From: Alphaproteobacteria bacterium
GTDB taxonomy: Bacteria; Pseudomonadota; Alphaproteobacteria; CAAGCB01; CAG-977
Direction of reading: 5' to 3'
DNA length: 19,290 nt
Assembly (NCBI GenBank): GCA_021639925.1
Contig: JAJXEL010000007.1
Coordinates: forward strand, 1 to 19,290
Part shown: piece by piece, positions 7,582 to 15,102 of the stretch
Numbering within the stretch: position 1 is the stretch's first letter
How the letters are laid out: each line of letters opens with the position of its first letter
Made by a program: the position numbers and the translations under genes
The notes under the pieces: generated by a model
The model's input: only the letters and a program-made list of their open reading frames with translations
Told to the model about the DNA's origin: nothing
Databases searched by the model: none

Positions 7582-7628
7582 TTCTCCCCGAAAATATGCT
7601 ATAAAGAATTTAAAGGAAAGGAAGCCGT

Positions 7629-8060
7629 ATGAAAATATCGACAAAAGGACGTTACGGGCTGCGCATTTTGCTGGATTTGGCGTTACATTCAAAAAATGAC
7701 CCGCGGCAAATGAAAGAAATCGCGCAGTCCCAGCAGATTTCCGAAAAATATATCAGCCGTCTGATTTTAAGCCTGAACAAAGCCGGCCTGATTATTTCCC
7801 TGCGCGGCGCAAAAGGCGGCCTGCAGCTGGCAAAGCCGCCCAAAGAAATTACACTGCTGGATATTATCGAAGCGATGGAAGGCCCCGTTTCCATTGTCGA
7901 ATGTGTCGCGGATAAAACATTTTGCAAAAAATCCGCCGATTGTTCGGCCTGCAGGGTATGGTCGTCTTTAAATAAAAAAATAAAAAAACAAATGCAGGAA
8001 ATCACTTTAAAAGACCTTCTTAAATCGGAAAAAAACAGAATCGGCCGTTTATCGGTTTGA
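7629..8060 (+). CDS. Rrf2-family (IscR-like) transcriptional regulator with Fe-S-type cysteines
   Basis: The 143-residue protein begins MKISTKGRYGLRILLDLA, the typical Rrf2 N-terminus. A winged helix-turn-helix spans about residues 26-68 (ISEKYISRLILSL recognition region, then the GAKGGLQLAK wing). Cys92, Cys99 and Cys105, with Cys108 nearby, sit where IscR, NsrR and RirA bind a [2Fe-2S] or [4Fe-4S] cluster, so it is probably Fe-S sensing rather than a cysteine-free CymR type. AAGGA six bases before the ATG supports the start. It is divergent from the Cys-rich peptide/cysK unit and is therefore its likely regulator. The exact subtype (IscR, RirA-like or cysteine regulator) cannot be fixed from sequence alone. 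rimO follows, with its own candidate promoter. Confidence 0.88.
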   Translation: MKISTKGRYGLRILLDLALHSKNDPRQMKEIAQSQQISEKYISRLILSLNKAGLIISLRGAKGGLQLAKPPKEITLLDIIEAMEGPVSIVECVADKTFCKKSADCSACRVWSSLNKKIKKQMQEITLKDLLKSEKNRIGRLSV

Positions 8061-8085
8061 CTTCCCGTTTTTGCCGCCGCATTAT
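8057..8085 (+). promoter_or_regulatory. Candidate promoter for rimO
   Basis: TTGACT at 8057-8062 overlaps the stop codon of the Rrf2 gene. After a 17-base spacer comes CATTAT at 8080-8085. Predicted transcription would start near 8092, inside a possible 16-codon upstream extension of rimO, which argues for the start at 8119. Confidence 0.4.
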
Positions 8086-8118
8086 ACCCGCGTTACAAAT
8101 TTTAAACGGCAGGATCGC

Positions 8119-9438
8119 ATGAAAATCGGATTTATTTCTCTGGGGTGTTCGAAAAACACAATTGACACGGAAATGATGCTGGCGCATTTGGACGACGCAG
8201 GTTGGGAAATTACCGGCGACGCCCGCGAAGCAGACGTTATTCTGATCAACACGTGCGGTTTTATCGGCGACGCCAAAGAAGAATCCATAGAAACAATCCG
8301 CGAAATCGCCGGGTTAAAAAAAACCGGAAAATTAAAAAAGCTGATCGTTACAGGCTGTCTGGCCGAACGCTGGCGCGAAAAAATCCTGCAAAAGCTGCCT
8401 GAAATCGACGCGGTAACGGGTCTGGGCGGCGTGCATCAGATTGTTGACGTGATTCAAAAATCGTTCAAAACGGAAAAGTACCAGATGTTCAACGATTACG
8501 AACAAACGCCGATCGAAGGCGAACGCCTGCTTTCTGACGACGCTCCCGGCGTTTTCCTGCGCATATCCGAAGGCTGCGACAACCGTTGTTCTTACTGCGC
8601 CATTCCGAAAATCCGCGGCAGATACCGTTCCCGCACGATTGAAAGCATTATTGAAGAAGCGCAGGATCTGGAAGCAGCCGGCGCCAAAGAATTAAATCTG
8701 ATTGCCGAAGACACGTCGCGTTACGGCATTGATTTATACAACAAAAATACGCTGGCAGAGCTGCTGCGCCGTTTAGGAAAAGAAACAACGTTTCCGTGGA
8801 TCAGAATTTTTTATTGTTATCCGGATAAAATCACGGACGAATTAATTGCCGAAATACGCGACAATCCGCGTGTTTTGCCCTATATCGACATGCCGGTCCA
8901 GCATGTCAGCGACACGGTGTTAAAGCGTATGAACCGCCACGGAAACAAAGCGCAGATTCAATCCGTCATTGAAAAGCTGCGCCGTGAAATTCCGGACATT
9001 GTCATTCGTACGACCGTTATCGTCGGTTTTCCCGGCGAAACGGACGCGCAGTTTGAAGAACTGCTGGATTTTATCAAAAAAACAAAATTCAACCGTCTGG
9101 GGGCGTTTATTTATTCGCGTGAAGAAGGAACGCCGGCTTTTGATTTCGCAGACCAGATTGACGACGCCGTCAAACAGGAACGTTTTGACGCATTGATGTC
9201 GGCGCAGGCGGAAATCAGCCTGATCTGCCAGCAGGATTGCATCGGTCAGATGCGCGACGTGTTGTGCGAAGGCTTTGACGAAGAAGAAAACATGTATTTC
9301 GGGCGCGATTTTTCCAACGGCCCCGACGTTGACGGCAAAGTCTTTTTTACGGCTGAAACTCCTGTGCCCGCCGGCAGTTTCGCGCGCGTCAAAATTACCG
9401 GCGCGGACGAATATGATCTGTTCGGACAGTGCGATTAA
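8119..9438 (+). CDS. rimO: Ribosomal protein S12 methylthiotransferase
   Basis: RimO is a radical-SAM enzyme that adds a methylthio group to an Asp of ribosomal protein S12. The 439-residue length is typical. The N-terminal MTTase domain carries Cys10, Cys46 and Cys80 for the auxiliary cluster (GCSKN, NTCGFI, TGCLAER). The radical-SAM CxxxCxxC is Cys153, Cys157 and Cys160 in EGCDNRCSYC. A C-terminal TRAM domain ends the protein. GCSKN and CDNRCSYCAIP with an IRGRYRSR tail are RimO-like rather than MiaB-like. I chose ATG 8119 (AGGA four bases upstream) because the protein then begins MKIGFISLGC, as in other RimO. A TTG at 8071 would add 16 non-conserved residues. Confidence 0.93.
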   Translation: MKIGFISLGCSKNTIDTEMMLAHLDDAGWEITGDAREADVILINTCGFIGDAKEESIETIREIAGLKKTGKLKKLIVTGCLAERWREKILQKLPEIDAVTGLGGVHQIVDVIQKSFKTEKYQMFNDYEQTPIEGERLLSDDAPGVFLRISEGCDNRCSYCAIPKIRGRYRSRTIESIIEEAQDLEAAGAKELNLIAEDTSRYGIDLYNKNTLAELLRRLGKETTFPWIRIFYCYPDKITDELIAEIRDNPRVLPYIDMPVQHVSDTVLKRMNRHGNKAQIQSVIEKLRREIPDIVIRTTVIVGFPGETDAQFEELLDFIKKTKFNRLGAFIYSREEGTPAFDFADQIDDAVKQERFDALMSAQAEISLICQQDCIGQMRDVLCEGFDEEENMYFGRDFSNGPDVDGKVFFTAETPVPAGSFARVKITGADEYDLFGQCD

Positions 9439-9440
9439 AC

Positions 9441-9457
9441 GGGCTTCAGGCCTTTTT
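9441..9457 (+). terminator. Weak intrinsic terminator after rimO
   Basis: GGGC and GCCT form a four-pair stem (one G-U) around TTCAG, with five T at 9453-9457, immediately after the rimO stop. The stem is short, so termination would be partial at best. Confidence 0.25.
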
Positions 9458-9519
9458 GCTTGCATTGGCCGGATCGTCCGTCTATCCTGAACCGGTTGAA
9501 TTTTAGCAGGAGAATTCCT

Positions 9520-10176
9520 TTGACTATTAAAAATATCTTTTGGGACGTTGACGGCGTGCTGGCAAATCTGAATTTTGCCTATTTCAACTTCCTGACCAAC
9601 CACCCGAACTACAAAGAAACCTATGCCGGCCTGAAGTGGGAAGATTTGCCCAAAGTTCTGCCGATACAGCCCAAATACGGCGCGTTGGAATTAAAAACTC
9701 ACCCGGAAATGGGAACGCAGATGGATTATGATTTCTGTCATTCTCCGGAATTTTTCAACAACCGGCCGTTGTACCCGCATGTCGTCGAAACGTTGCGCGA
9801 ATTAAACAAGCTGGGCTACAAACAGTTTACGATGTCCGCGACTTTTGACGTGGAAACAAAGAAAAAGCTGTTAAATGAATTGTTGAAAGACGTTACCGAT
9901 TTTCTGACAATCGAATGTGTGCAGCATGGCAAGTTCATGCATGACACCGCAAAAGAAGACATGCTGAAAGCCTGTTTCGACAAATACGGTTTGAAAGCCG
10001 AAGAAACCGTTCTGGTTGACGACAGAATTTACAATCAGCATGCCGCAATTAACGTTGGCGCGCACCCTGTGCGTTACCGCTGCGAATTTACAACGGATCT
10101 GCCCGACGACATGAAATGGATTCCCGAAATGCACAGTCTGGAGGAATTCAAAACCTGGCTTTTGGCGCAAAAATAA
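9520..10176 (+). CDS. HAD-superfamily hydrolase next to kdsB (TTG start)
   Basis: The 218-residue protein carries HAD motif I DVDGVL at residues 9-14 (Asp9 nucleophile, Asp11 acid/base). A motif II-like Ser/Thr lies in FTMSATFD, and a C-terminal motif IV has paired Asp in VLVDDRIYN. About 90 residues between motifs I and II would form a C1 cap, as in phosphoglycolate-phosphatase-type HADs. Substrate is unknown. The start is TTG 9520, supported by AGGAG seven bases upstream and by motif I then falling at the usual N-terminal position. An upstream ATG at 9460 would add 20 residues without a ribosome site. kdsB follows after 16 bases, so a role in sugar-phosphate or Kdo metabolism is a reasonable inference. 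Its cap and length differ from KdsC. Confidence 0.78.
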   Translation: MTIKNIFWDVDGVLANLNFAYFNFLTNHPNYKETYAGLKWEDLPKVLPIQPKYGALELKTHPEMGTQMDYDFCHSPEFFNNRPLYPHVVETLRELNKLGYKQFTMSATFDVETKKKLLNELLKDVTDFLTIECVQHGKFMHDTAKEDMLKACFDKYGLKAEETVLVDDRIYNQHAAINVGAHPVRYRCEFTTDLPDDMKWIPEMHSLEEFKTWLLAQK

Positions 10177-10192
10177 AGTTTATGAGGATAAA

Positions 10193-10966
10193 ATGAGCAA
10201 AATCATTACGATGATTCCGGTCAGGCTGGCCGCAACCCGTCTGCCGAACAAGCCGTTGTTGGACATTAACGGCAAAACGCTGATCCAGCGTGTTTATGAA
10301 AATGTCAAAGCCGCCATTGACGGCGATGTCTGTATTGCCTGTGGTGATGAAAAAATTATGGAAGAAGCCGAAAAATTCGGAGCTCAGTGCGTTTTAACCG
10401 ATCCGAATCTGCCTTCCGGCACGGACAGAATTGCAACGGCTTTAAAACAAATCGATCCGGACGGCACAAAATACGATATCGCCGTTAATTTCCAGGGCGA
10501 CAACATTAACGTTGATCCGGCCATTAACAACCGGCTGATTAAAATTATCGAAGAAACAAACTGCGATATCGCCACCTGCGGCATGGTCTTTAAAACATTG
10601 AAAGACGCGGAAAACCCCAACAACGTCAAAATCGTCATGGGGCTGGAAAAAGGGGAAACGCAAGGACGCGCCGTTTATTTTACACGGGCTCTGGCTCCTT
10701 ATATCCGCGATCCGGACACATGCGCTTATCAGGATTATTATCATCACATCGGCATTTATGTTTTCAAAACGGACGTATTGAAAAAATTCCTGAACATGAA
10801 AGAAGCCGTTTTGGAAAAACGCGAAAAACTGGAACAGTTGAGATTCCTGCAAAACGGTTATCATATGCAGGCGCTGATCGTTGACAAAATCAAATTAAAC
10901 GAAGCGGCTCCGGCCGATATCAATACGGTTGAAGAACTGGAAGAATTCAGAAAACTGGGCATATAG
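10193..10966 (+). CDS. kdsB: 3-deoxy-manno-octulosonate cytidylyltransferase (CMP-Kdo synthetase)
   Basis: KdsB activates Kdo with CTP for lipid A-core assembly in the cytosol. The 257-residue product shows the nucleotide-binding N-terminus IPVRLAATRLPNKPL (residues 8-22), SGTDRIA, NFQGDNINVDP where most KdsB have a QGDEP-like site, HHIGIYVFK, LEQLRFLQNG and a terminal INTVEEL, all in family order. The ATG has GAGG shortly upstream. It follows the HAD gene by 16 bases and is followed after five bases by a chagasin-type lipoprotein gene, so the three form one operon. Its presence marks the cell as an LPS-bearing Gram-negative. The QGD-N substitution at the Glu position is worth noting but is likely tolerated. 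Confidence 0.9.
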   Translation: MSKIITMIPVRLAATRLPNKPLLDINGKTLIQRVYENVKAAIDGDVCIACGDEKIMEEAEKFGAQCVLTDPNLPSGTDRIATALKQIDPDGTKYDIAVNFQGDNINVDPAINNRLIKIIEETNCDIATCGMVFKTLKDAENPNNVKIVMGLEKGETQGRAVYFTRALAPYIRDPDTCAYQDYYHHIGIYVFKTDVLKKFLNMKEAVLEKREKLEQLRFLQNGYHMQALIVDKIKLNEAAPADINTVEELEEFRKLGI

Positions 10967-10971
10967 GTTTT

Positions 10972-11355
10972 ATGAAAAAACATATTTTTGTTTTGATACT
11001 TGTTTTTTTAACGGCGTGTTCTGCGCCGTTAAAATTATCCGATAAAAACAGCGGAACGCATCAAACCGTACGCGTCGGCCAAAAAGTAGTCATCAGTCTG
11101 GACGAAAATCCGTCGACGGGTTATTCCTGGCAGTTTTTTATTACCCCCGCGAAACAAAAGACAATTACGGATATAGCTGAAAATTATATCGACCCCGACA
11201 CATCTTTGATCGGCGCGGGCGGCATAAAAGAATATTCTTTTACGGCCGCGCAAAAAGGAACGTTAACAGTGACGGGATACTATTTCCGTCCGTGGGAAAA
11301 ATTAAACGAACGAACGGATCGAAAAGTCGTTTATACGATTGAAGTCACCGATTGA
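10972..11355 (+). CDS. Chagasin-family (I42) cysteine-protease inhibitor lipoprotein
   Basis: The 127-residue protein has a lipoprotein signal with lipobox LTAC (Cys16). Ser17 follows, favouring outer-membrane sorting by E. coli rules. The mature part has the three inhibitory loops of chagasin/ICP: NPSTGY (46-51, NPTTGY-type), GAGG (81-84) and RPW (106-108). Family members bind the active-site cleft of papain-like cysteine proteases, so this one may protect the cell envelope from host or competitor proteases (inference). It starts five bases after the kdsB stop with no strong ribosome site, consistent with coupling to kdsB. Its 3' end overlaps the convergent MATE gene by 25 bases. Confidence 0.85.
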   Translation: MKKHIFVLILVFLTACSAPLKLSDKNSGTHQTVRVGQKVVISLDENPSTGYSWQFFITPAKQKTITDIAENYIDPDTSLIGAGGIKEYSFTAAQKGTLTVTGYYFRPWEKLNERTDRKVVYTIEVTD

Positions 11356-12713
11356 TTCTCGCTTTCTTTCGGATATTTTCCGCGTATGACAAAATAAGCC
11401 GCGGCCAACGCCGCAAAAGTTATAATCCAGGAAACCGGATACGACAGGAACAGAAATTCAAACGTATGGTATTTCGGAATTTGGAAAACCGTCGCGATCC
11501 AAACCAGCCGCAGTCCGCACGCCCCGGCCAAAGCGATAACGGCGGGTAAAAGCGACGATCCCAATCCGCGCAGCGCGCCTGTCATGACGTCCATCAATCC
11601 GCATAAAGCATACGGAAGACCGACGACGCGCAGCCTGACCAGCCCCGCCGCGACCGCTGCCGGATCGCCCGTATAAATCCCCAGCAGAGCGGATCCGAAA
11701 AACACCGCCAGTCCGCCCAGCGCGATCCCGGTAACGCAGGCGCACATCAGCGCGCAGCGGGTAATACGGTTAATCCTTGAATAATTTCCGGCCCCGACAT
11801 TACGGCTGATAAACGTCGTTGCCGTCGGCTGAAAAGCGTTCATGCTGATCCAAATAAAACAGTCAACATTTTGCGACGCCGCCGTTCCGGCCATATATAC
11901 CGGACCGAATGAATTAACCGCGGACTGAATAACCATATTGGACAGGCTGAAAACAAAGCTTTGAAAGCCGGCGGGAATTCCCAGTTTTAAAATATTCACG
12001 GCAATTTCGGGATTTAACCGGATCCGGCTGAAATAAATTCTGGACGAATCTCTGCGCCGGGCCAAATAGGACAGCACCAAAATCATCGCCAGCGTCTGCG
12101 CGATAACGGTCGCCAGAGCGACGCCCGCGACGTCCATATTAAAACAGATGACAAAAACCAGATTTAAAACCACGTTCGTTATACCGGAAATTATCAAAAA
12201 CAGCAGCGGTTTTTTGGTGTCTCCGTTCGCATACAAAATAGCAGCCCCGAAATTATAGACGGCCGTCGGCACCATGCCGAAAAAATAAATGCGCGTATAC
12301 AAAACCGATAACGGTAAAACGCTGTCAGGCGTCTGCATAAGAATTAAAATTTGTCTGGAAAAAAGCAGACCAGCCGCGGCAGCCAGCAGTCCCGCCGTTA
12401 TGCCCAAAGCGATCGAAGTATGAACGACGCGGCGCAGACCTTTGAGATTTCCGGATCCCAGGCAGCGGGAAGCCAAAACGTTGGTACCGATGCTCAACCC
12501 GATTGAAAAATTAGTCAAAAGGCTGATTAAAGTCGTTGTCGAACCGACGGCCGCCAAAGAATGTGTTGATCCGAAATGGCCGACCACCGCGATATCCGAA
12601 GCGTTAAACAATAACTGAAGAACGCTTGACGCCATTAAAGGCAGGGCAAACAAGAGCATTGAAGGCAGCAAGGCTCCGTTTGTCATATCAATATTTTTGG
12701 ATTTCAAAAACAT
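11331..12713 (-). CDS. MATE-family multidrug/toxin extrusion transporter
   Basis: The 460-residue protein has twelve predicted membrane helices in two related halves. MATE signatures are present: an N-terminal MTNGALLPSMLLFALPLMASSVLQ segment, a VVGHFGS stretch after helix 1 (AD.A.VG pattern), and ANGDTKKPLLFLIISGITNVVLN in the first half, with GALRGLGSS in the second. It would export cationic compounds or metabolites by Na+ or H+ antiport across the inner membrane. Substrate is unknown. The start is ATG 12713 with GGAGGG seven bases upstream. A Trp-rich conserved gene ends 55 bases upstream on the same strand and may share the transcript. The 3' end overlaps the chagasin gene. Confidence 0.92.
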   Translation of the reverse strand: MFLKSKNIDMTNGALLPSMLLFALPLMASSVLQLLFNASDIAVVGHFGSTHSLAAVGSTTTLISLLTNFSIGLSIGTNVLASRCLGSGNLKGLRRVVHTSIALGITAGLLAAAAGLLFSRQILILMQTPDSVLPLSVLYTRIYFFGMVPTAVYNFGAAILYANGDTKKPLLFLIISGITNVVLNLVFVICFNMDVAGVALATVIAQTLAMILVLSYLARRRDSSRIYFSRIRLNPEIAVNILKLGIPAGFQSFVFSLSNMVIQSAVNSFGPVYMAGTAASQNVDCFIWISMNAFQPTATTFISRNVGAGNYSRINRITRCALMCACVTGIALGGLAVFFGSALLGIYTGDPAAVAAGLVRLRVVGLPYALCGLMDVMTGALRGLGSSLLPAVIALAGACGLRLVWIATVFQIPKYHTFEFLFLSYPVSWIITFAALAAAYFVIRGKYPKESENQSVTSIV

Positions 12714-12768
12714 TTGTTATCCCTCCGGGAAAAGGGAATATAGGCTTGAAAAAAAAGCTTGTACAGTC

Positions 12769-13263
12769 TTAAATAAAAGGATCGTAAGCCCATTGCAGCA
12801 AAGCCTGGCGCTGGCGAATCCGGCAGGAAATGTCCAACGGCAGGCAATGATGTTCAATTTGCGCTTTATGACGGCGGAAAGCTCGCCAACGTTTTATCTG
12901 AACCTGATCCAGGCCGGCAATCCGCCTGCCCATATAATAACGGCAGTACCACTGAAACCAGCCGCGCGGGTCAGGTTCCAAAATCCACCCTTTTTTGCGC
13001 CAGACTCCCAAAGACTGGCGCGACCTGACTTTAAAATAATTGCATGAAACATCGGGCCCGCCGGCTGACAATTTTGCTTTTTCAAACCAATCCGGCGGAA
13101 ATTCGTTTCGGCAATCCGTCATATAATGGCCTTCGAAAACCCCGAGTTCCAGCATTTCCTTCGGCGTCAGATCGGGCGTAAAACCGGGATCGAAATCCAA
13201 ACCGGCAGGAGCGCTGTACGCGTATTCGTAACCAGACTGCATTTTATCAAAAACCGTAACCAT
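12769..13263 (-). CDS. Conserved Trp/Arg-rich protein of unknown function (164 aa)
   Basis: I recognise the sequence style as a widespread uncharacterised family but know no function. The start at ATG 13263 (GAGG-type site five bases upstream) gives 164 residues. The longer frame to 13311 adds 16 lysine/phenylalanine-rich residues without support. The protein is cytosolic-looking, with dense aromatic motifs: GVFEGHYMTDCRNEFP in the middle, then NYFKVRSRQSLGVWRKKGW, then GWFQWYCRYYMGRR, and a C-terminal RQRQALLQWAYD. The strong conservation of W/Y/R positions that I recall suggests nucleic-acid or cofactor binding, but this is inference. It lies upstream of the MATE gene and is divergent from sstT. 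Confidence 0.72.
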   Translation of the reverse strand: MVTVFDKMQSGYEYAYSAPAGLDFDPGFTPDLTPKEMLELGVFEGHYMTDCRNEFPPDWFEKAKLSAGGPDVSCNYFKVRSRQSLGVWRKKGWILEPDPRGWFQWYCRYYMGRRIAGLDQVQIKRWRAFRRHKAQIEHHCLPLDISCRIRQRQALLQWAYDPFI

Positions 13264-13334
13264 TTCCGCCTCTTTTTCTTTCAGGGTAAAGAAAAAATCT
13301 TTCCTGAACAATTAAGACAAAAGTTATCATTTCT

Positions 13335-13363
13335 TTTACAAAACCCGTCAGTTTTTATATAGT
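13335..13363 (+). promoter_or_regulatory. Sigma70 promoter of sstT
   Basis: TTTACA at 13335-13340, a 17-base spacer and TATAGT at 13358-13363 each match five of six consensus bases. Transcription would start about 25 bases before the sstT ATG. Confidence 0.6.
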
Positions 13364-13393
13364 AACGACAAAAGATGCAGATAAAGAGGCCAT

Positions 13394-14623
13394 ATGATGA
13401 AACAAACAATCGCTTTTTTCCGCCGGATCGGATTGGTCGGGCGTATTATTGCAGGTTTATTGGTCGGAACCGCGGCGGGGCTTTTTCTGCCTCAGATGAG
13501 TCTTATTGCTCTGCCGGGGACTTTTTTTATCAACGCGCTGAAATCCGTCGCGCCGGTTCTTGTTTTCCTGCTGGTCATGAGCGCTTTGATCAACGCGCGG
13601 GGAAATCATGGCGGACGATTGCGGAAAATTATTTTCCTATATCTTTTCAGTACGTTTTCCGCCGCCGTTGTCGCCGTTGTCACCAGTTTTATTTTCCCTG
13701 TAAAAATGCAGTTCATTCAAGCTGTTCAGGAAAACGCGCCCGGCGGATTAAAAGAAATCACCCTGTCTTTATTGTCGCGTTTGATCGATAATCCCGTAAA
13801 CGCTTTATTGTCGGCAAACTATATCGGCATTTTGTGCTGGGCTGTTATTTTCGGCATCGCCCTGAAAAAAGTGGCTTCCGAAGAAACAAAAAAAACCGTC
13901 GCGGAATTTGCCGAAGCTTTAACGATTGTCGTGCGCTGGATTATCAATTTCGCGCCGGTCGGCATTATGGGCATTGTTTTTTCGACCGTTTCTCAAAACG
14001 GGCTGAGCATTTTTACGACTTACGGGCAATTATTGGGGCTGCTGGTCGGAACGATGGTTCTGGTCGCGCGGGTTATTAATCCCTTGATTGTTTTTTGCTT
14101 TTTGCGGCGAAACCCTTATCCTTTGGTTTTCAAATGTCTGAAATCAAGCGGTATTACGGCTTTCTTTACCAGAAGTTCCGCCGCCAACATTCCCGTTAAC
14201 ATGGAATTGTGCGAAGAATTGGAGCTGGATAAAGAAATTTATTCCGTATCTATTCCGCTGGGCGCCACAATTAACATGGACGGCGCCGCCGTAACGATTA
14301 CGGTGATGGCTATGGCGGCCGCTTATACGCTGGGGATCGAGGTGACTTTGCCTGCCGCCGTCATTATGAGTATTCTGGCCGCCCTCAGCGCATGCGGCAC
14401 GTCGGGCGTCGCGGGCGGATCCATTTTGCTGATTCCGCTGGCCTGTTCTTTGTTCGGAATCGGCAACGACATTGCCATGCAGGTGGTCGCCGTCGGTTTT
14501 ACTTTGGGCGTTATTCAGGATTCCGTCGAAACGGCTTTGAATTCTTCCGGAGACGTTCTGTTCGCAGCGACGGTCGAATATGCCGACCGTTTAAAAAACG
14601 GGGAAAAAATTCCGAAAATCTGA
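13394..14623 (+). CDS. sstT: Serine/threonine:Na+ symporter
   Basis: This is a member of the dicarboxylate/amino acid:cation symporter family, imported-substrate type SstT, in the inner membrane. The 409-residue length fits. ITAFFTRSSAANIPVNM is the SstT version of the HP1 serine-rich loop. GATINMDGAA carries the NMDG unwound Na+/substrate site in TM7, and CGTSGVAGGS forms the HP2 region. Two adjacent ATG codons (13394 and 13397) are possible. AGAGG lies four bases before the first and seven before the second, so the second may be the one used, at a difference of one residue. A strong promoter lies just upstream and a clear terminator at 14729-14756 closes the unit, so it is monocistronic. 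Confidence 0.93.
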   Translation: MMKQTIAFFRRIGLVGRIIAGLLVGTAAGLFLPQMSLIALPGTFFINALKSVAPVLVFLLVMSALINARGNHGGRLRKIIFLYLFSTFSAAVVAVVTSFIFPVKMQFIQAVQENAPGGLKEITLSLLSRLIDNPVNALLSANYIGILCWAVIFGIALKKVASEETKKTVAEFAEALTIVVRWIINFAPVGIMGIVFSTVSQNGLSIFTTYGQLLGLLVGTMVLVARVINPLIVFCFLRRNPYPLVFKCLKSSGITAFFTRSSAANIPVNMELCEELELDKEIYSVSIPLGATINMDGAAVTITVMAMAAAYTLGIEVTLPAAVIMSILAALSACGTSGVAGGSILLIPLACSLFGIGNDIAMQVVAVGFTLGVIQDSVETALNSSGDVLFAATVEYADRLKNGEKIPKI

Positions 14624-14640
14624 CGGCGGAACGACAGAGA

Positions 14641-14720
14641 TTGTTCGCTTTCGCTCACCCCTCAAGGGGGCCGCTCGAACTGCCGTCCTGCGCGTCGTCA
14701 CCAAAGGTGACCGAACCCAT
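14641..14720. repeat. Structured non-coding stretch after sstT with small hairpins
   Basis: This segment holds a tandem TTCGCT repeat (14644-14655), a hairpin CCCCT-CA-AGGGG (14658-14669) and a hairpin GTCACC-AAA-GGTGAC (14697-14711). An open frame runs across it, overlapping the sstT end in another frame, but it lacks a ribosome site or recognisable product. The compact hairpin content and GC-rich base use resemble a dispersed intergenic repeat. Its copy number cannot be seen from one window. Confidence 0.35.
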
Positions 14721-14728
14721 CGCTAAGA

Positions 14729-14756
14729 AAAAAACAGGGCTAAATCCCTGTTTTTT
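14729..14756 (+). terminator. Intrinsic terminator of sstT (bidirectional form)
   Basis: Six A plus CAGGG pair with CCCTG plus six T around a CTAAAT loop (11-pair stem). It lies 105 bases after the sstT stop and would work in either direction. Confidence 0.75.
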
Positions 14757-14762
14757 ATCTGC

Positions 14763-14852
14763 AAGATCTCAAATTCGTTATCAAACGAGGACGATAGGAC
14801 GAGTGAGATTAAGAATTTGAGCCCGTGGGTTCCAATCCGCATCTTCTAACCA
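14763..14852 (+). other. tRNA-like segment: inverted, degenerate copy of the tRNA-Lys 3' half
   Basis: Read on the plus strand, 14823-14852 resembles the T-arm, acceptor and CCA end of the tRNA-Lys on the opposite strand. It shares CCGTGGGTTC, the AATCC stretch, GCATC and the terminal ACCA, with a C replacing the T-loop purine and one base missing in the T-stem. Upstream, 14763-14767 (AAGAT) can pair with 14841-14845 (ATCTT) like an acceptor stem. A perfect 9-base inverted repeat (14768-14776 with 14813-14821) encloses a loop with a tandem AGGACGA repeat (14788-14803). No normal anticodon arm is visible. It may be a degenerate tRNA remnant, a repeat element or a small RNA with a tRNA-like 3' end ending at the shared terminator. 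Confidence 0.4.
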
Positions 14853-14886
14853 ATAAAAAAGGGTGTCAAAAGACACCCTTTTTTAT

Positions 14887-14890
<4 letters not shown>
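14849..14890. terminator. Bidirectional terminator: perfect 19-bp inverted repeat shared by tRNA-Lys and the opposing tRNA-like segment
   Basis: ACCAATAAAAAAGGGTGTC at 14849-14867 is perfectly complementary to 14872-14890 around an AAAA loop. In both directions this gives a GGGTGTC/GACACCC stem followed by six T. The outer arms include the ACCA end of tRNA-Lys (14887-14890) and its mirror at 14849-14852. Confidence 0.8.
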
Positions 14891-14962
<72 letters not shown>

Positions 14963-14977
14963 TTAAACTTTAAAAAA

Positions 14978-15006
14978 GTTATAGTCCCTTAAATTTTATT
15001 TTGCAA
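14978..15006 (-). promoter_or_regulatory. Promoter of tRNA-Lys
   Basis: The minus strand has TTGCAA (15006-15001), a 17-base spacer and TATAAC (14983-14978). Transcription would start a few bases before the tRNA 5' end. The rest of 14963-15102 is A/T-rich. It holds a small AGAAG-AAAA-CTTCT inverted repeat (15018-15031) and a weak TATGGT box (15076-15081) ahead of the next gene. Confidence 0.5.
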
Positions 15007-15102
15007 TAAATTTTTTTAGAAGAAAACTTCTCTTTCTGCCAAAAACCACCCCTTTCCTTTTCAAAAAAACAATGTTATGGTAGGTCAACCGCGGAGAACA
15101 CA

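Noticed and set aside
8071..8118. Upstream TTG start for rimO
   Set aside because: The extra 16 residues are not family-like and overlap the predicted promoter. The start at 8119 gives the canonical N-terminus.
9520..10176. HAD protein as KdsC
   Set aside because: It is longer than KdsC and has a C1 cap-sized insertion between motifs I and II, whereas KdsC is a capless tetramer of about 170-190 residues.
14392..14820. 142-codon open frame running from sstT through the intergenic hairpins
   Set aside because: It overlaps sstT in another frame, has no ribosome site and ends inside inverted repeats. It reads as a chance frame over structured DNA.
14763..14852. Plus-strand segment as tmRNA or a functional tRNA
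   Set aside because: No anticodon arm, no resume-codon tag reading frame identified, and the T-arm is imperfect. Kept only as tRNA-like.
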